A stretch of DNA of 64,000 bases, taken from Bacteroidia bacterium (GTDB lineage: Bacteria; Bacteroidota; Bacteroidia; Palsa-965). The notes under the pieces are model-generated. The model saw only the letters and a list, made by a program, of their open reading frames with translations. It was not told where the DNA came from and searched no databases. Below, piece after piece: positions 42,679 to 51,794 of this stretch; position 1 is the stretch's first letter, and the number at the start of each line of letters is the position of its first letter. The position numbers and the translations under genes are program-made. The stretch is from the NCBI GenBank assembly GCA_025454955.1, contig JALONL010000003.1:124001-188000 (forward strand), in the 5' to 3' direction.

Positions 42679-44103
42679 ATGACACATCATCTTTTAGAGA
42701 TTTGCTATCTCATCGGTTCGGTTACGTTCATCATTGGCATGAAAATGATGGGCAATGCCAAAACCGCCCGCCGTGGTAACCTTATTGGTGCTGCAGGTAT
42801 GATTATCGCCATCATCGGTACCATTTTCCTGCACGAAAACAGGGTGGAAAATATCGACGGCGTGCCTACCGAAGTGCCGGTGTCGGCCACGGTTTACGGA
42901 CTTATTTTCGGAGCCATTGGTTTGGGCACTGTAATTGGCTGGATGACGGCCAAAAAGGTGCAGATGACCAAAATGCCCGAGCTTGTTTCCATGTTCAACG
43001 GCATGGGCGGTGCCTGTGCGGCGCTCATCGGACTTATGGAGTATGAGCAAAACAGGAACCAGACCGGGGCGCTCATTGCCATTATTGCCGGTATGGTTAT
43101 TGGCAGCGTGTCGTTTTCGGGTTCCATTATTGCTTACCTCAAGCTCAATGGCACCATGAACAAGCCCATCCGCCTGCCTGCCTACAACATCATTAACACC
43201 ATTGTAATGATTGGTGTAATTGGTTTTGCCGGATGGATGGTGTACGCATCGCCTGCCGGTCATGTTATGTTGTATGCCCTGTTTGCGGTGGCGCTGGTAT
43301 ATGGTATTCTGTTTACCGTGCCCATTGGCGGGGCCGATATGCCGGTGGTAATTTCGCTGCTCAACTCGTTTACAGGTTTGGCCGCGGCGTTTGGCGGTTT
43401 TCTTTACGATAATTATGTAATGCTCACCGGCGGTATTCTCGTGGGTTCGGCCGGTACGCTGCTTACACTCGAAATGTGCAAGGCCATGAACCGTCCGCTG
43501 AGCAATGTAATTTTCGGCGCGTTTGGCGGCGGCGGCGCTGCTGCCGGCACTGGTCCCGATGTGAAAGGCAGCATCAAGGACGTGGGCGTTTCCGATCTTG
43601 CGGTAATGATGAACTACTCGAAAAAAGTAGTAATCGTGCCCGGCTATGGTTTGGCGGTGGCCCAGGCGCAGCACGTTATTCACGAACTCGAAATGCTGCT
43701 CGAAGAGCGCGGCGTGGAAGTGAAATACGCCATTCACCCGGTGGCAGGACGTATGCCCGGGCACATGAACGTACTGCTGGCCGAATCGAATGTGGCTTAC
43801 GAAAAACTCGTGGAAATGGACGACATCAACCCCGAGTTTGACCAAACCGATGTGGTGCTGGTAGTGGGTGCAAACGACGTGGTAAACCCTGCCGCCAAAT
43901 CCGATCCGGCTTCGCCCATTTACGGCATGCCCATTCTCGAAGTTGATCGCGCCAAACACATTGTGGTAAACAAGCGTTCCATGAGTGCCGGCTACGCCGG
44001 TATCGACAACCTGCTGTTCTACGATCAGAAATGTTCCATGTTTTTCGGCGATGCCAAAAAAGCCCTCACCGAGCTGGTGGCCGAACTCAAAACAATGGAT
44101 TAA
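42679..44103 (+). CDS. pntB: NAD(P) transhydrogenase subunit beta
   Basis: The 474-residue beta subunit holds nine or so membrane helices (the rest of dII) and the cytoplasmic NADP(H)-binding domain dIII at the C-terminus. dIII shows VIVPGYGLAVAQAQH, HPVAGRMPGHMNVLLAESN and VVLVVGANDVVNPAAK, the binding-loop motifs of the family. It completes the transhydrogenase and ends at a perfect terminator. Together with pntAA/AB it supplies NADPH for biosynthesis. Confidence 0.96.
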   Translation: MTHHLLEICYLIGSVTFIIGMKMMGNAKTARRGNLIGAAGMIIAIIGTIFLHENRVENIDGVPTEVPVSATVYGLIFGAIGLGTVIGWMTAKKVQMTKMPELVSMFNGMGGACAALIGLMEYEQNRNQTGALIAIIAGMVIGSVSFSGSIIAYLKLNGTMNKPIRLPAYNIINTIVMIGVIGFAGWMVYASPAGHVMLYALFAVALVYGILFTVPIGGADMPVVISLLNSFTGLAAAFGGFLYDNYVMLTGGILVGSAGTLLTLEMCKAMNRPLSNVIFGAFGGGGAAAGTGPDVKGSIKDVGVSDLAVMMNYSKKVVIVPGYGLAVAQAQHVIHELEMLLEERGVEVKYAIHPVAGRMPGHMNVLLAESNVAYEKLVEMDDINPEFDQTDVVLVVGANDVVNPAAKSDPASPIYGMPILEVDRAKHIVVNKRSMSAGYAGIDNLLFYDQKCSMFFGDAKKALTELVAELKTMD

Positions 44104-44126
44104 TCATTTACTCACACATATTTCAT

Positions 44127-44160
44127 GTCCCGCCCTGCGCCCCGCAGGGCGGGACTTTTT
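44127..44160 (+). terminator. Terminator of the pnt operon
   Basis: Perfect 12-bp GC-rich arms GTCCCGCCCTGC and GCAGGGCGGGAC, 5-nt loop, then TTTTTT. Confidence 0.92.
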
Positions 44161-44274
44161 TATTTAATAAGCGTTATTACAGTTGCGTATTTCTGCCTGT
44201 TTATTGTTTTCACTTTTATTTTACGCGGCGGTCTGGTATCTTTCCCTCATTAACCTAACAAAAACGAACCCAAA

Positions 44275-44661
44275 ATGACTAATCAAATTCCTTTTTGCCC
44301 CCCGAATCCCAATCCCGACAATGCAACCTCAGCCAAACCGATGCTCGATGCGTGGATTGCTTTTCTTGCTGCCAATCCTGAGTTACAGGGAGTTCGTGCC
44401 CTGAAATTTGATATGCAGGATGTTCAAAACCTCGGCGATAAAGCTGTGGCATTTCGTGTATATTTCGGAATACGCACAAAGAACGATGGCTCTACCCAGT
44501 TCGACGGAATGGTGGTGGGTGTGGATAGTAATGGCAATGACATTGTGAATGCATCGGATCCCACAGCTACGGGAATCTGGGATTTTGCACAGCCCTGCCC
44601 CACCGTTTGCGACCAGAGCAACAGCCCCATGCTTAATCCTGATTCTGTTACCTGCTCCTGA
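44275..44661 (+). CDS. Uncharacterised 128-residue protein
   Basis: The start MTNQIPFCPPNPNPDNATSA follows AAAACGAACCCAAA without a clear ribosome site. There is no signal peptide or membrane helix. It has Cys at 8 and a C-terminal cluster (FAQPCPTVCDQSN ... SVTCS) that could form disulfides or bind metal. The middle (VAFRVYFGIRTKNDGSTQFDGMVVGVDSNGND) is beta-rich. I do not recognise the family. It precedes the membrane protein/kinase/regulator genes by 34 nt and may belong to that unit. Confidence 0.55.
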   Translation: MTNQIPFCPPNPNPDNATSAKPMLDAWIAFLAANPELQGVRALKFDMQDVQNLGDKAVAFRVYFGIRTKNDGSTQFDGMVVGVDSNGNDIVNASDPTATGIWDFAQPCPTVCDQSNSPMLNPDSVTCS

Positions 44662-44695
44662 TGAGTTGATGTTTGACAATTAATAAAAACGGCAC

Positions 44696-45397
44696 ATGCA
44701 CATTCCTGACGAACTGGTTCGCCTAACAATGAAGTCGGCCACATGGTTTGTGCTTGTGCCATTTTTTACGGCTATATACGCATGGTTCGTGAAGCGCGAA
44801 ATGCTCCCCGAACAGAAAATGATTTCAGCCTATATTTTTCTGGCTGTACTTACCGAAATAGCCGCCGACATTATGCATAAAATAAACCCCGAAAATAATC
44901 TCCCCATTCTTCATGTTTATACCCTGCTTCAGTTTCTGCTCATTGCGCTGCTGTTCCGAAAATTCATGCAGAAGCCGCATCAGATACAAATTTGGTGGGT
45001 TGTAACCATTGTCTTTCTTTCGGGAAGTATTATCAATTCGTTGTTCATTCAGACGATATGGAAGTTTAATGGTTATGCAAGGGCTGCGGAAAGTTTAATT
45101 ATCGTGTTGTTTGTGGTGGCGTACTTTTTTAAACTCCTTTTTTCGGAAGAAGCAAAAATGCCTCTCTATGGAATTCCCATGTTCTGGATCAGTACGGCGT
45201 TGCTCTTTTATTTCTCTGCCTGCTTTTTTGTGTTTCTGTTAAGCGGCGATGTACTCATTATCAACTCAAAAGTATTCACCATCAGCTGGGCGTTTCATGA
45301 CCTAATCCTCATCATTCACTACATTTTTATAACCGCTGCATTATGGCCAACACGGCAGCCGACACTATATATGTCACGCTCTTCGCAGGCACACTGA
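44696..45397 (+). CDS. Seven-helix membrane protein, unknown function
   Basis: A 233-residue protein with about seven hydrophobic segments (such as FVLVPFFTAIYAWFV and LIIVLFVVAYFFKLL) and short loops. No conserved charged motif that I know. Its 3' end overlaps the histidine kinase gene by 55 nt in another frame, which ties the two together and suggests that it feeds a signal to the kinase, which has only one weak sensor segment of its own. That role is inferred from context. Confidence 0.65.
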   Translation: MHIPDELVRLTMKSATWFVLVPFFTAIYAWFVKREMLPEQKMISAYIFLAVLTEIAADIMHKINPENNLPILHVYTLLQFLLIALLFRKFMQKPHQIQIWWVVTIVFLSGSIINSLFIQTIWKFNGYARAAESLIIVLFVVAYFFKLLFSEEAKMPLYGIPMFWISTALLFYFSACFFVFLLSGDVLIINSKVFTISWAFHDLILIIHYIFITAALWPTRQPTLYMSRSSQAH

Positions 45398-46128
45398 TTA
45401 TGCTCGTGCTCTCGTGCACGCTCATACTGTTCATTGTGTTTTACCACCGTCGCAATCTTCGGAGGCAGGCCGAGATGTATGCGCTCGAAGCCGATCATCA
45501 GCGAAGGCTTTTAGACAGTGTGCTGCAGGCCGTGGAAAACGAACGCCGCCGTTTTGCTCAGGATCTTCACGACGAAATTGGCGGGGCTTTATCGGCGCTG
45601 CGAATGCAACTGAGCCGCCTGGGCGGAAATCCGCAGCAGGTGGAGTTGCAGGAAATTGCCGGAACGGGCAAAGAAGTGGTTGACTCGGCCGTGCAGAGTG
45701 TGCGCCGCATTGCGTATGATATGTTGCCGCCGGGACTCGAAGTATTCGGCCTGGGCTATGCAGCAAGCGAACTTTGCAAAAGAACCGAATCAGTAACCCG
45801 GATTAATATTACTTTTAACGGCGATCCGGATTTTACACTCAGCGATAAAACGCACGAACTTATGCTTTACCGCATTCTTCAGGAATTGCTTGGAAATGCC
45901 GTTAAACACAGCGGCGCAAGCGAAATTGAAGTAAGGCTCGGCCCGGCCAGTCAGGGCGTGGAGCTTTATTACCGCGATAATGGCGCCGGGTTCGATGCTT
46001 CCGCAGTAGGCGGCGGACTCGGTTTAAAAAATATGGAAAGCCGTGTGCAGATACTCGCCGGCAAATGGGAAGTAATTACTGCACCCGGAAAAGGAACTCA
46101 GGTTACCGTTCAATTACCCGTACTATGA
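45343..46128 (+). CDS. Sensor histidine kinase (NarL-type, HisKA_3)
   Basis: A 261-residue kinase: one N-terminal membrane helix (~10-35), a coiled linker, a HisKA_3 dimerisation domain with phospho-His H76 in RFAQDLHDEIGGALSALR, and a HATPase domain with LGNAVKHSGASEIEV and YRDNGAGFD. It lacks a large sensor domain, so the overlapping membrane protein upstream may sense the signal. The partner regulator follows with an ATGA overlap, a standard two-component pair. Confidence 0.92.
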   Translation: MANTAADTIYVTLFAGTLIMLVLSCTLILFIVFYHRRNLRRQAEMYALEADHQRRLLDSVLQAVENERRRFAQDLHDEIGGALSALRMQLSRLGGNPQQVELQEIAGTGKEVVDSAVQSVRRIAYDMLPPGLEVFGLGYAASELCKRTESVTRINITFNGDPDFTLSDKTHELMLYRILQELLGNAVKHSGASEIEVRLGPASQGVELYYRDNGAGFDASAVGGGLGLKNMESRVQILAGKWEVITAPGKGTQVTVQLPVL

Positions 46129-46805
46129 GCACAATCCCTTCACACATCCGCGTAATGATTGCCGACGATCACCTGCTGTTTCGTCGCGGACTCATTTCGC
46201 TTATCGAATCACAGCCCGGACTCAAGGTAGTGAGCGAGGCCAGCAATGGCAAGGAACTTCTCGAACAGCTCCGCAACATGGAGCAAATGCCCGATGTGCT
46301 GCTGCTCGACCTGAATATGCCGGTAATGAACGGTATCGAAGCCATCCGCCACCTGCGCAGCATGGCTCCCGAAATGAAAATAATCGTGCTTACGGTACAC
46401 AACGAAGAACGATTTATCATCCACTTCGTGGAACAGGGCGTAAACGGCTATCTCCTTAAAACGGTGGAACCCGACGAACTTGGCCGCGCCATTCGTTTTG
46501 TGACCGAGCACGATTTTTATTTCAACGACCTTACCCTGCAGGCCATGCGCACGGGCACACAAAGCAAAACCCGTATGCGCGAAAAAACGCTGGCCGCCCC
46601 GGCCGGGCTTACCGGGCGGGAAATAGAAATCCTGCAACTCATTTGCCGCGAATTTACCGCCGCCGAAATTGCCGAAAAACTCTTCCTCAGCGTGCGTACC
46701 GTAGAAGGTCACCGCAATAATCTGCTCGAAAAAACAGGGTCTAAAAATGCTGCCGGTTTGGTAATGTTTGCCGTGCGCAACCGGATTGTGGAACCGGAGT
46801 TATAA
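46125..46805 (+). CDS. LuxR/NarL-family response regulator
   Basis: A 226-residue DNA-binding regulator. Receiver domain (1-125) with phospho-Asp D62 in LLLDLNMPVMNG and acidic D14/D15. C-terminal helix-turn-helix of the LuxR type with GLTGREIEILQLICREFTA and the AEIAEKLFLSVRTVEGHRNN recognition segment. The start ATG overlaps the kinase stop (ATGA, 46125-46128), so the two are translated together. A terminator follows at 46830. Confidence 0.93.
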   Translation: MSTIPSHIRVMIADDHLLFRRGLISLIESQPGLKVVSEASNGKELLEQLRNMEQMPDVLLLDLNMPVMNGIEAIRHLRSMAPEMKIIVLTVHNEERFIIHFVEQGVNGYLLKTVEPDELGRAIRFVTEHDFYFNDLTLQAMRTGTQSKTRMREKTLAAPAGLTGREIEILQLICREFTAAEIAEKLFLSVRTVEGHRNNLLEKTGSKNAAGLVMFAVRNRIVEPEL

Positions 46806-46829
46806 GCGCTGACGAACTAGTAAAAATCA

Positions 46830-46860
46830 AAAAAGGTGTCTTGGGGTCAGACACCTTTTT
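46830..46860 (+). terminator. Terminator of the two-component operon
   Basis: Perfect arms AAAAAGGTGTC and GACACCTTTTT with a 9-nt loop and T-tract. Confidence 0.9.
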
Positions 46861-46973
46861 CTTTCGGGGTTGTTAAAGCCTTAACCGGAAAGTTTTTGCT
46901 TTACCCAAAAATGCGGTATTACTATGTGCCGGGCATCCGTATTTTTACCTGTTTTTGAATCGGTAGCTGTATT

Positions 46974-48401
46974 ATGCTGAATTACCGCAAGTTATTCTGG
47001 CCTTTGTGTGTGTTGCTGCTGCTTCGCAGCGGGCTGGAGCTTTGGCAGTATAATTTGCGGGTTACCGATAACGATCAGTCGCTGTACTGGCTGGCGGCGC
47101 ACGATCTGGCCGCGGGGCGCAGTATTCCGGCGTTTGTATATGGGCAGGATTACAACTATTTCGTGGAGCCGTGGCTGGCTGCTTTGCCGGTAAAGGCGGG
47201 GCTTTCGCCGGTGTATGTGTTGCCGGTGGCCACGGCGTGCATGGCATTGCTGCCGTTTTTGATGTTTGCGTGGTATGCCCGGCGAAACAACCTTCACGGC
47301 GGGGCGGCGCTTTGGCTGCTTATTCCGTTGCTGCTGCCTTCGGGCTGGTATATTGTTACGGCCATGCCGCGCGGTTTTGTAAACGGACTTTTCCTTTTCG
47401 CGTGCTGGCCACCGGTGCAAAACCTCGCGCGCGAAAAACTGCGCTGGCTGCTTTCGGGCATACTGGCGGCGGTGGCTTTTTGTGTAAATGCCAATACACT
47501 GCCACTGGCGGTGGCGTTGCTTGTGTTGACCTGCTGGCCGCATCTGCGCCGGGGAGCAATGTATTTTTTGCATCTGGCCGGTGCAGTGCCTGTGTTTGTG
47601 GCGCACCATTTTATTACGCAACACGCGCAGCAGCAGGCAGGTGGTTTGCTGCATCCGAAATGGACATTGCAATGGACCGCCGATTATTTTGCCCAAGGCA
47701 TTACGCACATTTCGCAGTGGCTGCGCTGGTTGGTGCCCGGCAATGCTTCGCTCTGGCTCTTGCTGCCCTTGCTGATTTTGCTGACCTGGCTTTGCATTTA
47801 CCAGCAGCGCCGCAGTTTGCTTTTTGCGCTGGCCGCTGTGCTGCTGGTACTCGTGCTTTCGCTGGGCATAAACAAACTGCACGATGGCCGCGAACATCTG
47901 CACTATCCCTTCTCGCGCATGTGGCTGGCATTACCGCTCCTCGCCGGCGCTCTCGCCGAACGTGTGAAATTGCACAGCCGCATTGCGCTGTCTGTTTTTG
48001 CCGTGTGCGCTGTGGCCGCCTGCTTTTCCATCGGCGCACCACATACAAATTCACAAGCCCCCGAACTGCCCCTGCGAATTATGCGCATCGACTCACTGAA
48101 AGCGAAATCGGATGAACTTACTCTTTTCATTCGCACCGAAAAAATAAATACGGTAGTTGGTCTGGGTTACCCCGAATGGGTGGGCGATCAGCAATTGCTT
48201 TTTCATTACACGGAGATAAATTCTGTTTCAGCACCGTTGTTTGTTATCCCCGAATATGAGCGAAGAAGGACATTGCTTTCAAAAGAAATTCAGGGGAAAA
48301 TTCTGGTGTTGGGAGGTGATGAGGGGAAGTGGATTAAGATGGGGGAAATACAGAGAAAAGTGAATGTCTGTGGAATGAGCGGGGCTTTGCTCCGCAAATA
48401 A
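46974..48401 (+). CDS. Multi-pass membrane protein, GT-C glycosyltransferase-like
   Basis: A 475-residue protein with about ten membrane helices and a soluble C-terminal part (~360-475). The first loop holds RVTDNDQSLYWLAAHDLAAGR, resembling the acidic D-x-D/D-Q loop of lipid-linked-sugar GT-C enzymes (ArnT/PMT-like), followed by an aromatic segment YGQDYNYFVEPWL. That loop is the main reason for the call; sugar and acceptor are unknown. Leu/Trp-rich helices are typical of the group. No other cell-wall genes adjoin. Confidence 0.6.
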   Translation: MLNYRKLFWPLCVLLLLRSGLELWQYNLRVTDNDQSLYWLAAHDLAAGRSIPAFVYGQDYNYFVEPWLAALPVKAGLSPVYVLPVATACMALLPFLMFAWYARRNNLHGGAALWLLIPLLLPSGWYIVTAMPRGFVNGLFLFACWPPVQNLAREKLRWLLSGILAAVAFCVNANTLPLAVALLVLTCWPHLRRGAMYFLHLAGAVPVFVAHHFITQHAQQQAGGLLHPKWTLQWTADYFAQGITHISQWLRWLVPGNASLWLLLPLLILLTWLCIYQQRRSLLFALAAVLLVLVLSLGINKLHDGREHLHYPFSRMWLALPLLAGALAERVKLHSRIALSVFAVCAVAACFSIGAPHTNSQAPELPLRIMRIDSLKAKSDELTLFIRTEKINTVVGLGYPEWVGDQQLLFHYTEINSVSAPLFVIPEYERRRTLLSKEIQGKILVLGGDEGKWIKMGEIQRKVNVCGMSGALLRK

Positions 48402-48445
48402 ACGCTTGAGTTTTTTAAGTATCTTTAATAATAAATTTCCGGAGA

Positions 48446-48703
48446 ATGAAAAAGAAGAAAGGCGATGGTGTAGGGGGGAAACTCACTACAAAACTGCTGG
48501 AAGAACTGGCTTCAAAAGCATCGCGCAAAGCGGTGCAGAAGGCATTTGAAACCGGCGAGTCAATCGTTTTTCTGAGAAAAGGAAAACTAATGCGCCGTAA
48601 TCCCGACGGAACAATAGAAATTCTGGAAGAAGATACCGCACAGAAAAATGAAGAGCCGGTGAAGCTGAAAAAGGGCGACGTGATTAAATTAAAACTGAAG
48701 TAA
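48446..48703 (+). CDS. Small partner (candidate antitoxin) of the zeta-like ATPase
   Basis: An 85-residue protein, basic at both ends (MKKKKGDGVGG... and VKLKKGDVIKLKLK), with a helical middle (LLEELASKASRKAVQKAFETGESIVF). I do not recognise the family. It lies 1 nt before the ATPase gene, so the pair is probably one unit, as antitoxin and toxin would be. Antitoxins of zeta toxins (epsilon-type) are helical and of this size, but the sequence is not obviously epsilon. Confidence 0.55.
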   Translation: MKKKKGDGVGGKLTTKLLEELASKASRKAVQKAFETGESIVFLRKGKLMRRNPDGTIEILEEDTAQKNEEPVKLKKGDVIKLKLK

Positions 48704-48704
48704 C

Positions 48705-49478
48705 GTGAAGCTCAAACCGGGAAAGAAGAATAAACTTTCGCCAGAGCCTGTTCCCTCTAAACGTCTCCGCATTTTTGCCGGGCCTAATGGTTCCGGGAAA
48801 TCCACTCTCTATCACGAAGTAAAATTATATCTCGGCGAAAAAACCGGAATTTGGGTAAACGCCGACGAAATTCAACAACAGATAAACATTACACAAACAC
48901 TTAATTTTTCAGATTACCGTATTTATGTCCTGCATGAACAGTTCAGGATATTTGCCGCTAATTTGCCCCGGCCGTTTACTGCAAGCCGCTTTCACATAAA
49001 AGACAATGTTTTGTCGGTAATTGATACAACTGAGACAGATGCTTACGAGGCTTCCATGATTGCCGAGTTTATACGCGAAAAACTTTTGCAACAGGGCGAA
49101 TCAATTGCTTTTGAAACGGTAATGTCGCATCCCTCAAAAATTGAATGGATGAGAAAAGCATTGAGCCTTGGTTATCGTGTATATCTGTATTACGTTACTA
49201 CCGATAGTGTGCAGATTCAAAAAGACCGTGTGCGTTTGCGTGTTATTCAACACGGGCATCATGTGGATGAGGAGAAAATTGAATCACGTTACTACCGGTC
49301 ACTTGAACTTTTGAGTCGTGCGTTGGCCGTTTCCAACCGCGCATGGCTTTTTGACAATTCAGAAATTGCCAATTCCATGAAACTCATTGCAGAAATGCGC
49401 GAAGATCAATCGCTCGAATTGAAATCTGATTTTTACCCGAACTGGTTTATGAATTATGTAGTCAACGAATTATCATAA
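48705..49478 (+). CDS. Zeta-toxin-like P-loop kinase/ATPase
   Basis: A 257-residue P-loop protein of the zeta-toxin/COG4185 group. Walker A is GPNGSGKST at 26-34. FETVMSHPSK corresponds to the zeta E-T motif region, and YYVTTDSVQIQKDRVRLRV with GHHVDEEKIESRYYRS matches the basic and C-terminal motifs of the family. True zeta toxins phosphorylate UDP-N-acetylglucosamine and so block cell-wall building; this activity is not shown. The start is GTG at 48705 after the partner's stop. It ends at a strong terminator at 49480. Confidence 0.75.
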   Translation: MKLKPGKKNKLSPEPVPSKRLRIFAGPNGSGKSTLYHEVKLYLGEKTGIWVNADEIQQQINITQTLNFSDYRIYVLHEQFRIFAANLPRPFTASRFHIKDNVLSVIDTTETDAYEASMIAEFIREKLLQQGESIAFETVMSHPSKIEWMRKALSLGYRVYLYYVTTDSVQIQKDRVRLRVIQHGHHVDEEKIESRYYRSLELLSRALAVSNRAWLFDNSEIANSMKLIAEMREDQSLELKSDFYPNWFMNYVVNELS

Positions 49479-49479
49479 A

Positions 49480-49510
49480 AAAAACGCCGGAAAATACCTC
49501 CGGCGTTTTT
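49480..49510. terminator. Bidirectional terminator
   Basis: Arms AAAAACGCCGG (49480-49490) and CCGGCGTTTTT (49500-49510), 9-nt loop, between the convergent genes ending at 49478 and 49532. Confidence 0.9.
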
Positions 49511-49531
49511 TAGTCTTAACCCACTCATTCC

Positions 49532-51670
49532 TCAATACATCATCCCCAGATTCGCAAACACAAACGCCCAAATATCGGCCGCTTCGTCAATCTGCTTCTC
49601 AGTAGGCTTGCCCGATCCGTGCCCGGCGTTTTTGTCAATGCGTATCAGCACCGGGTTGGTGCCTTGCTGGTTTTCCTGCAGCGTGGCGGCAAACTTAAAC
49701 GAGTGCGCCGGAACCACACGGTCGTCGTGATCGCCGGTGGTGATGAGCGTGGCGGGATAGCTGGCCGGCTTTACATTGTGCAGCGGCGAGTATTTGTAGA
49801 GGCATTTAAACTCTGCTTCATTCTCGCTCAGACCATAGTCGCTGGCCCAGTAGCGGCCAATGGTGAACTGGTGGTAACGCAGCATATCGAGTACGCCCAC
49901 CATGGGGATGCAAACTTTAAACAGGTCGGGCCGCTGTGTCATTACGGCACCAATAAGCAGTCCGCCGTTGGAACGACCTTGCACGGCTAATTTTTCCTTG
50001 CTCGTGTAGCCCTGCGCAATGAGGTATTCGCCACCGGCAATGAAATCGTCGAACACATTTTGCTTTTTGCATTTAATGCCAGCCTCGTGCCATTCTTCGC
50101 CATATTCATTGCCGCCGCGAATACCGGCCACGGCATACACGCCGCCCGCTTCCAGAAACACGGCGCGGTCGATACGGAACTCAGGGCCGTAGTGCGCCGA
50201 AAAACCGCCGTAGCCAAACATGAAGCAGGGATTGCTGCCATCGAGTTTGAGCCCTTTTTTATGCGTAATAAACATGGGCACCATTGTGCCGTCTTTGCTC
50301 TTGTACTTTACCTGCTTTGTTTCGTAAGCCTCGCTGTCGAAATTAATTTTGGGCTGGCTGTAAAGCGCGGTGGTATTGGTAAGCAGGTTGTACTTAAAGA
50401 TCGACGGCGGCGCGGTAAAACGCGATACGGTGAAAAACACCAGACTATCCTTGCGATGGCCGTTAATGTCGCCCACATCGCTCATTTCAGGTATGGGCAG
50501 TTCGCCGGTAACTTTGCCGGTGGTGTCGCAAATGGTAAGTTTCGATTTTACTTCCACCAGGTGCTGTGCTATAAATTTATCGCCGGCAATGGTTACGCTT
50601 TGCAGCAGGTTTTCGCTTTGCGGAATAATGGTGGTCCAGGCTTCGGGAGCGGGATTGTCGATGTTTATCGATACCATTTTAAAACGCGGAGCCTCGTGGT
50701 TGGTAAGCACAAGAAGGTTGCGGCCGCGCACGTCAACCACCGAATACTCGGGGTCGTTATCGGTTTTTATTTCCACAATGGTTTTCAGTGCCGAATTGGG
50801 CTGGCTCAGGTCTTTAATGAGAAGTCCGTTGCCGCTGGTTGATTGGCTGGTGTAAAGAATAAGCCAGCGTTCGTCGTCTGATACCTGCGCGCCGAAACTG
50901 CGGTTGGGATGTGCATCGTCTTTGTGTACGAGTACGTCTTTACTTTGCGGCTCGCCCACGGTGTGGAAATAAATTTTCTGCTTTTCGTTTTTCGCCGAGA
51001 GCTCGCTGCCGGCGGGCGCATCGAAACGACCATAGAAAAATCCGTTGCCTTTCCACGAAGCTCCCGAAAATTTCGACCATTTAATTTCGTCGCTCAGCTT
51101 CTGGCCCGTGGCAATGTCGAGCACATAAAACTCGTTCCAGTCAGATCCGCCGCGGCTGATGCTGTAAGCCATGTACTTCCCGTCTTTCGACACGCTGGTG
51201 CCGGTAAGCGAAACGGTGCCATCTTTCGAAAATGTATTCGGGTCTATGAGTTGTTTTTCGGGCGCATTAATGCCCTCTTTCATAAACAGCACCGACTGAT
51301 TTTGCATACCGTTGTTGCGCGAAAAGAAGTAGCGGTTGCCTTTGCGGTAGGGCGCACTCATTTTCTCGAAGTTCCAGATTTCGCGCAAGCGGTTGCGTAT
51401 TTTGTCGCGCTGGGGAAGTGTCTTTAAATAATCGAAAGTCACTTTGTTCTGTTCGTCCACCCAGGCCGCCGTAGCCGCGCTGGTGTCGTTTTCCAGCCAG
51501 TTGTATGGGTCGTTTACCTTTACCCCGAAATAAGTGTGAACCGTGTCCACCTTACGGGTTTTGGGGTAGGTGAGTGCCACCGGTTTGTTTTCGGTCGATT
51601 CGTTCTTTTTATCGCCGCACGAAGCCGCCAGAAGCAGCAGCCCGGCCGGAAGGACATAGCGTAATGTCAT
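49532..51670 (-). CDS. Prolyl oligopeptidase (S9A) lipoprotein
   Basis: A 712-residue serine peptidase that cleaves short peptides after proline. It begins with a lipoprotein signal (MTLRYVLPAGLLLLAASC, lipobox Cys at 18), so it is exported and membrane-anchored. The N-terminal propeller starts with YFGVKVNDPYNWLEN. The catalytic domain has the nucleophile S567 in QGRSNGGLLIGAV, with Asp in TTGDHDDRVVP and His in DKNAGHGSGKP. Length and motif order fit the S9A family. The ATG at 51670 is preferred to 51694 because it begins the lipoprotein signal. Confidence 0.93.
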   Translation of the reverse strand: MTLRYVLPAGLLLLAASCGDKKNESTENKPVALTYPKTRKVDTVHTYFGVKVNDPYNWLENDTSAATAAWVDEQNKVTFDYLKTLPQRDKIRNRLREIWNFEKMSAPYRKGNRYFFSRNNGMQNQSVLFMKEGINAPEKQLIDPNTFSKDGTVSLTGTSVSKDGKYMAYSISRGGSDWNEFYVLDIATGQKLSDEIKWSKFSGASWKGNGFFYGRFDAPAGSELSAKNEKQKIYFHTVGEPQSKDVLVHKDDAHPNRSFGAQVSDDERWLILYTSQSTSGNGLLIKDLSQPNSALKTIVEIKTDNDPEYSVVDVRGRNLLVLTNHEAPRFKMVSINIDNPAPEAWTTIIPQSENLLQSVTIAGDKFIAQHLVEVKSKLTICDTTGKVTGELPIPEMSDVGDINGHRKDSLVFFTVSRFTAPPSIFKYNLLTNTTALYSQPKINFDSEAYETKQVKYKSKDGTMVPMFITHKKGLKLDGSNPCFMFGYGGFSAHYGPEFRIDRAVFLEAGGVYAVAGIRGGNEYGEEWHEAGIKCKKQNVFDDFIAGGEYLIAQGYTSKEKLAVQGRSNGGLLIGAVMTQRPDLFKVCIPMVGVLDMLRYHQFTIGRYWASDYGLSENEAEFKCLYKYSPLHNVKPASYPATLITTGDHDDRVVPAHSFKFAATLQENQQGTNPVLIRIDKNAGHGSGKPTEKQIDEAADIWAFVFANLGMMY

Positions 51671-51766
51671 CGGGTGTTTTTTTAGATGCGCCAAATTAAG
51701 CCAAATTTATGGCTCCCTGTCGAAAAAATGGGACGAACGGAACGGGGAACCGGAAGGACGGTTCAT

Positions 51767-51774
51767 TATCTTTG
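51767..51774 (+). promoter_or_regulatory. Candidate -7 element of the YD-like protein gene
   Basis: TATCTTTG, perfect TAnnTTTG, 20 nt before the ATG at 51795. Confidence 0.45.
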
Positions 51775-51794
51775 GCCTAACGATTTAAAACTGT

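Noticed and set aside
42694-43959. Long minus-strand open frame opposite pntB
   Set aside because: Same reason: antisense to a certain gene, with a His/Asn/Gly-rich translation typical of a shadow frame.
46974-48401. Polysaccharide or O-antigen biosynthesis locus around the GT-C-like gene
   Set aside because: No other sugar-nucleotide or polymer genes are next to it, so it is reported as a single uncertain gene.
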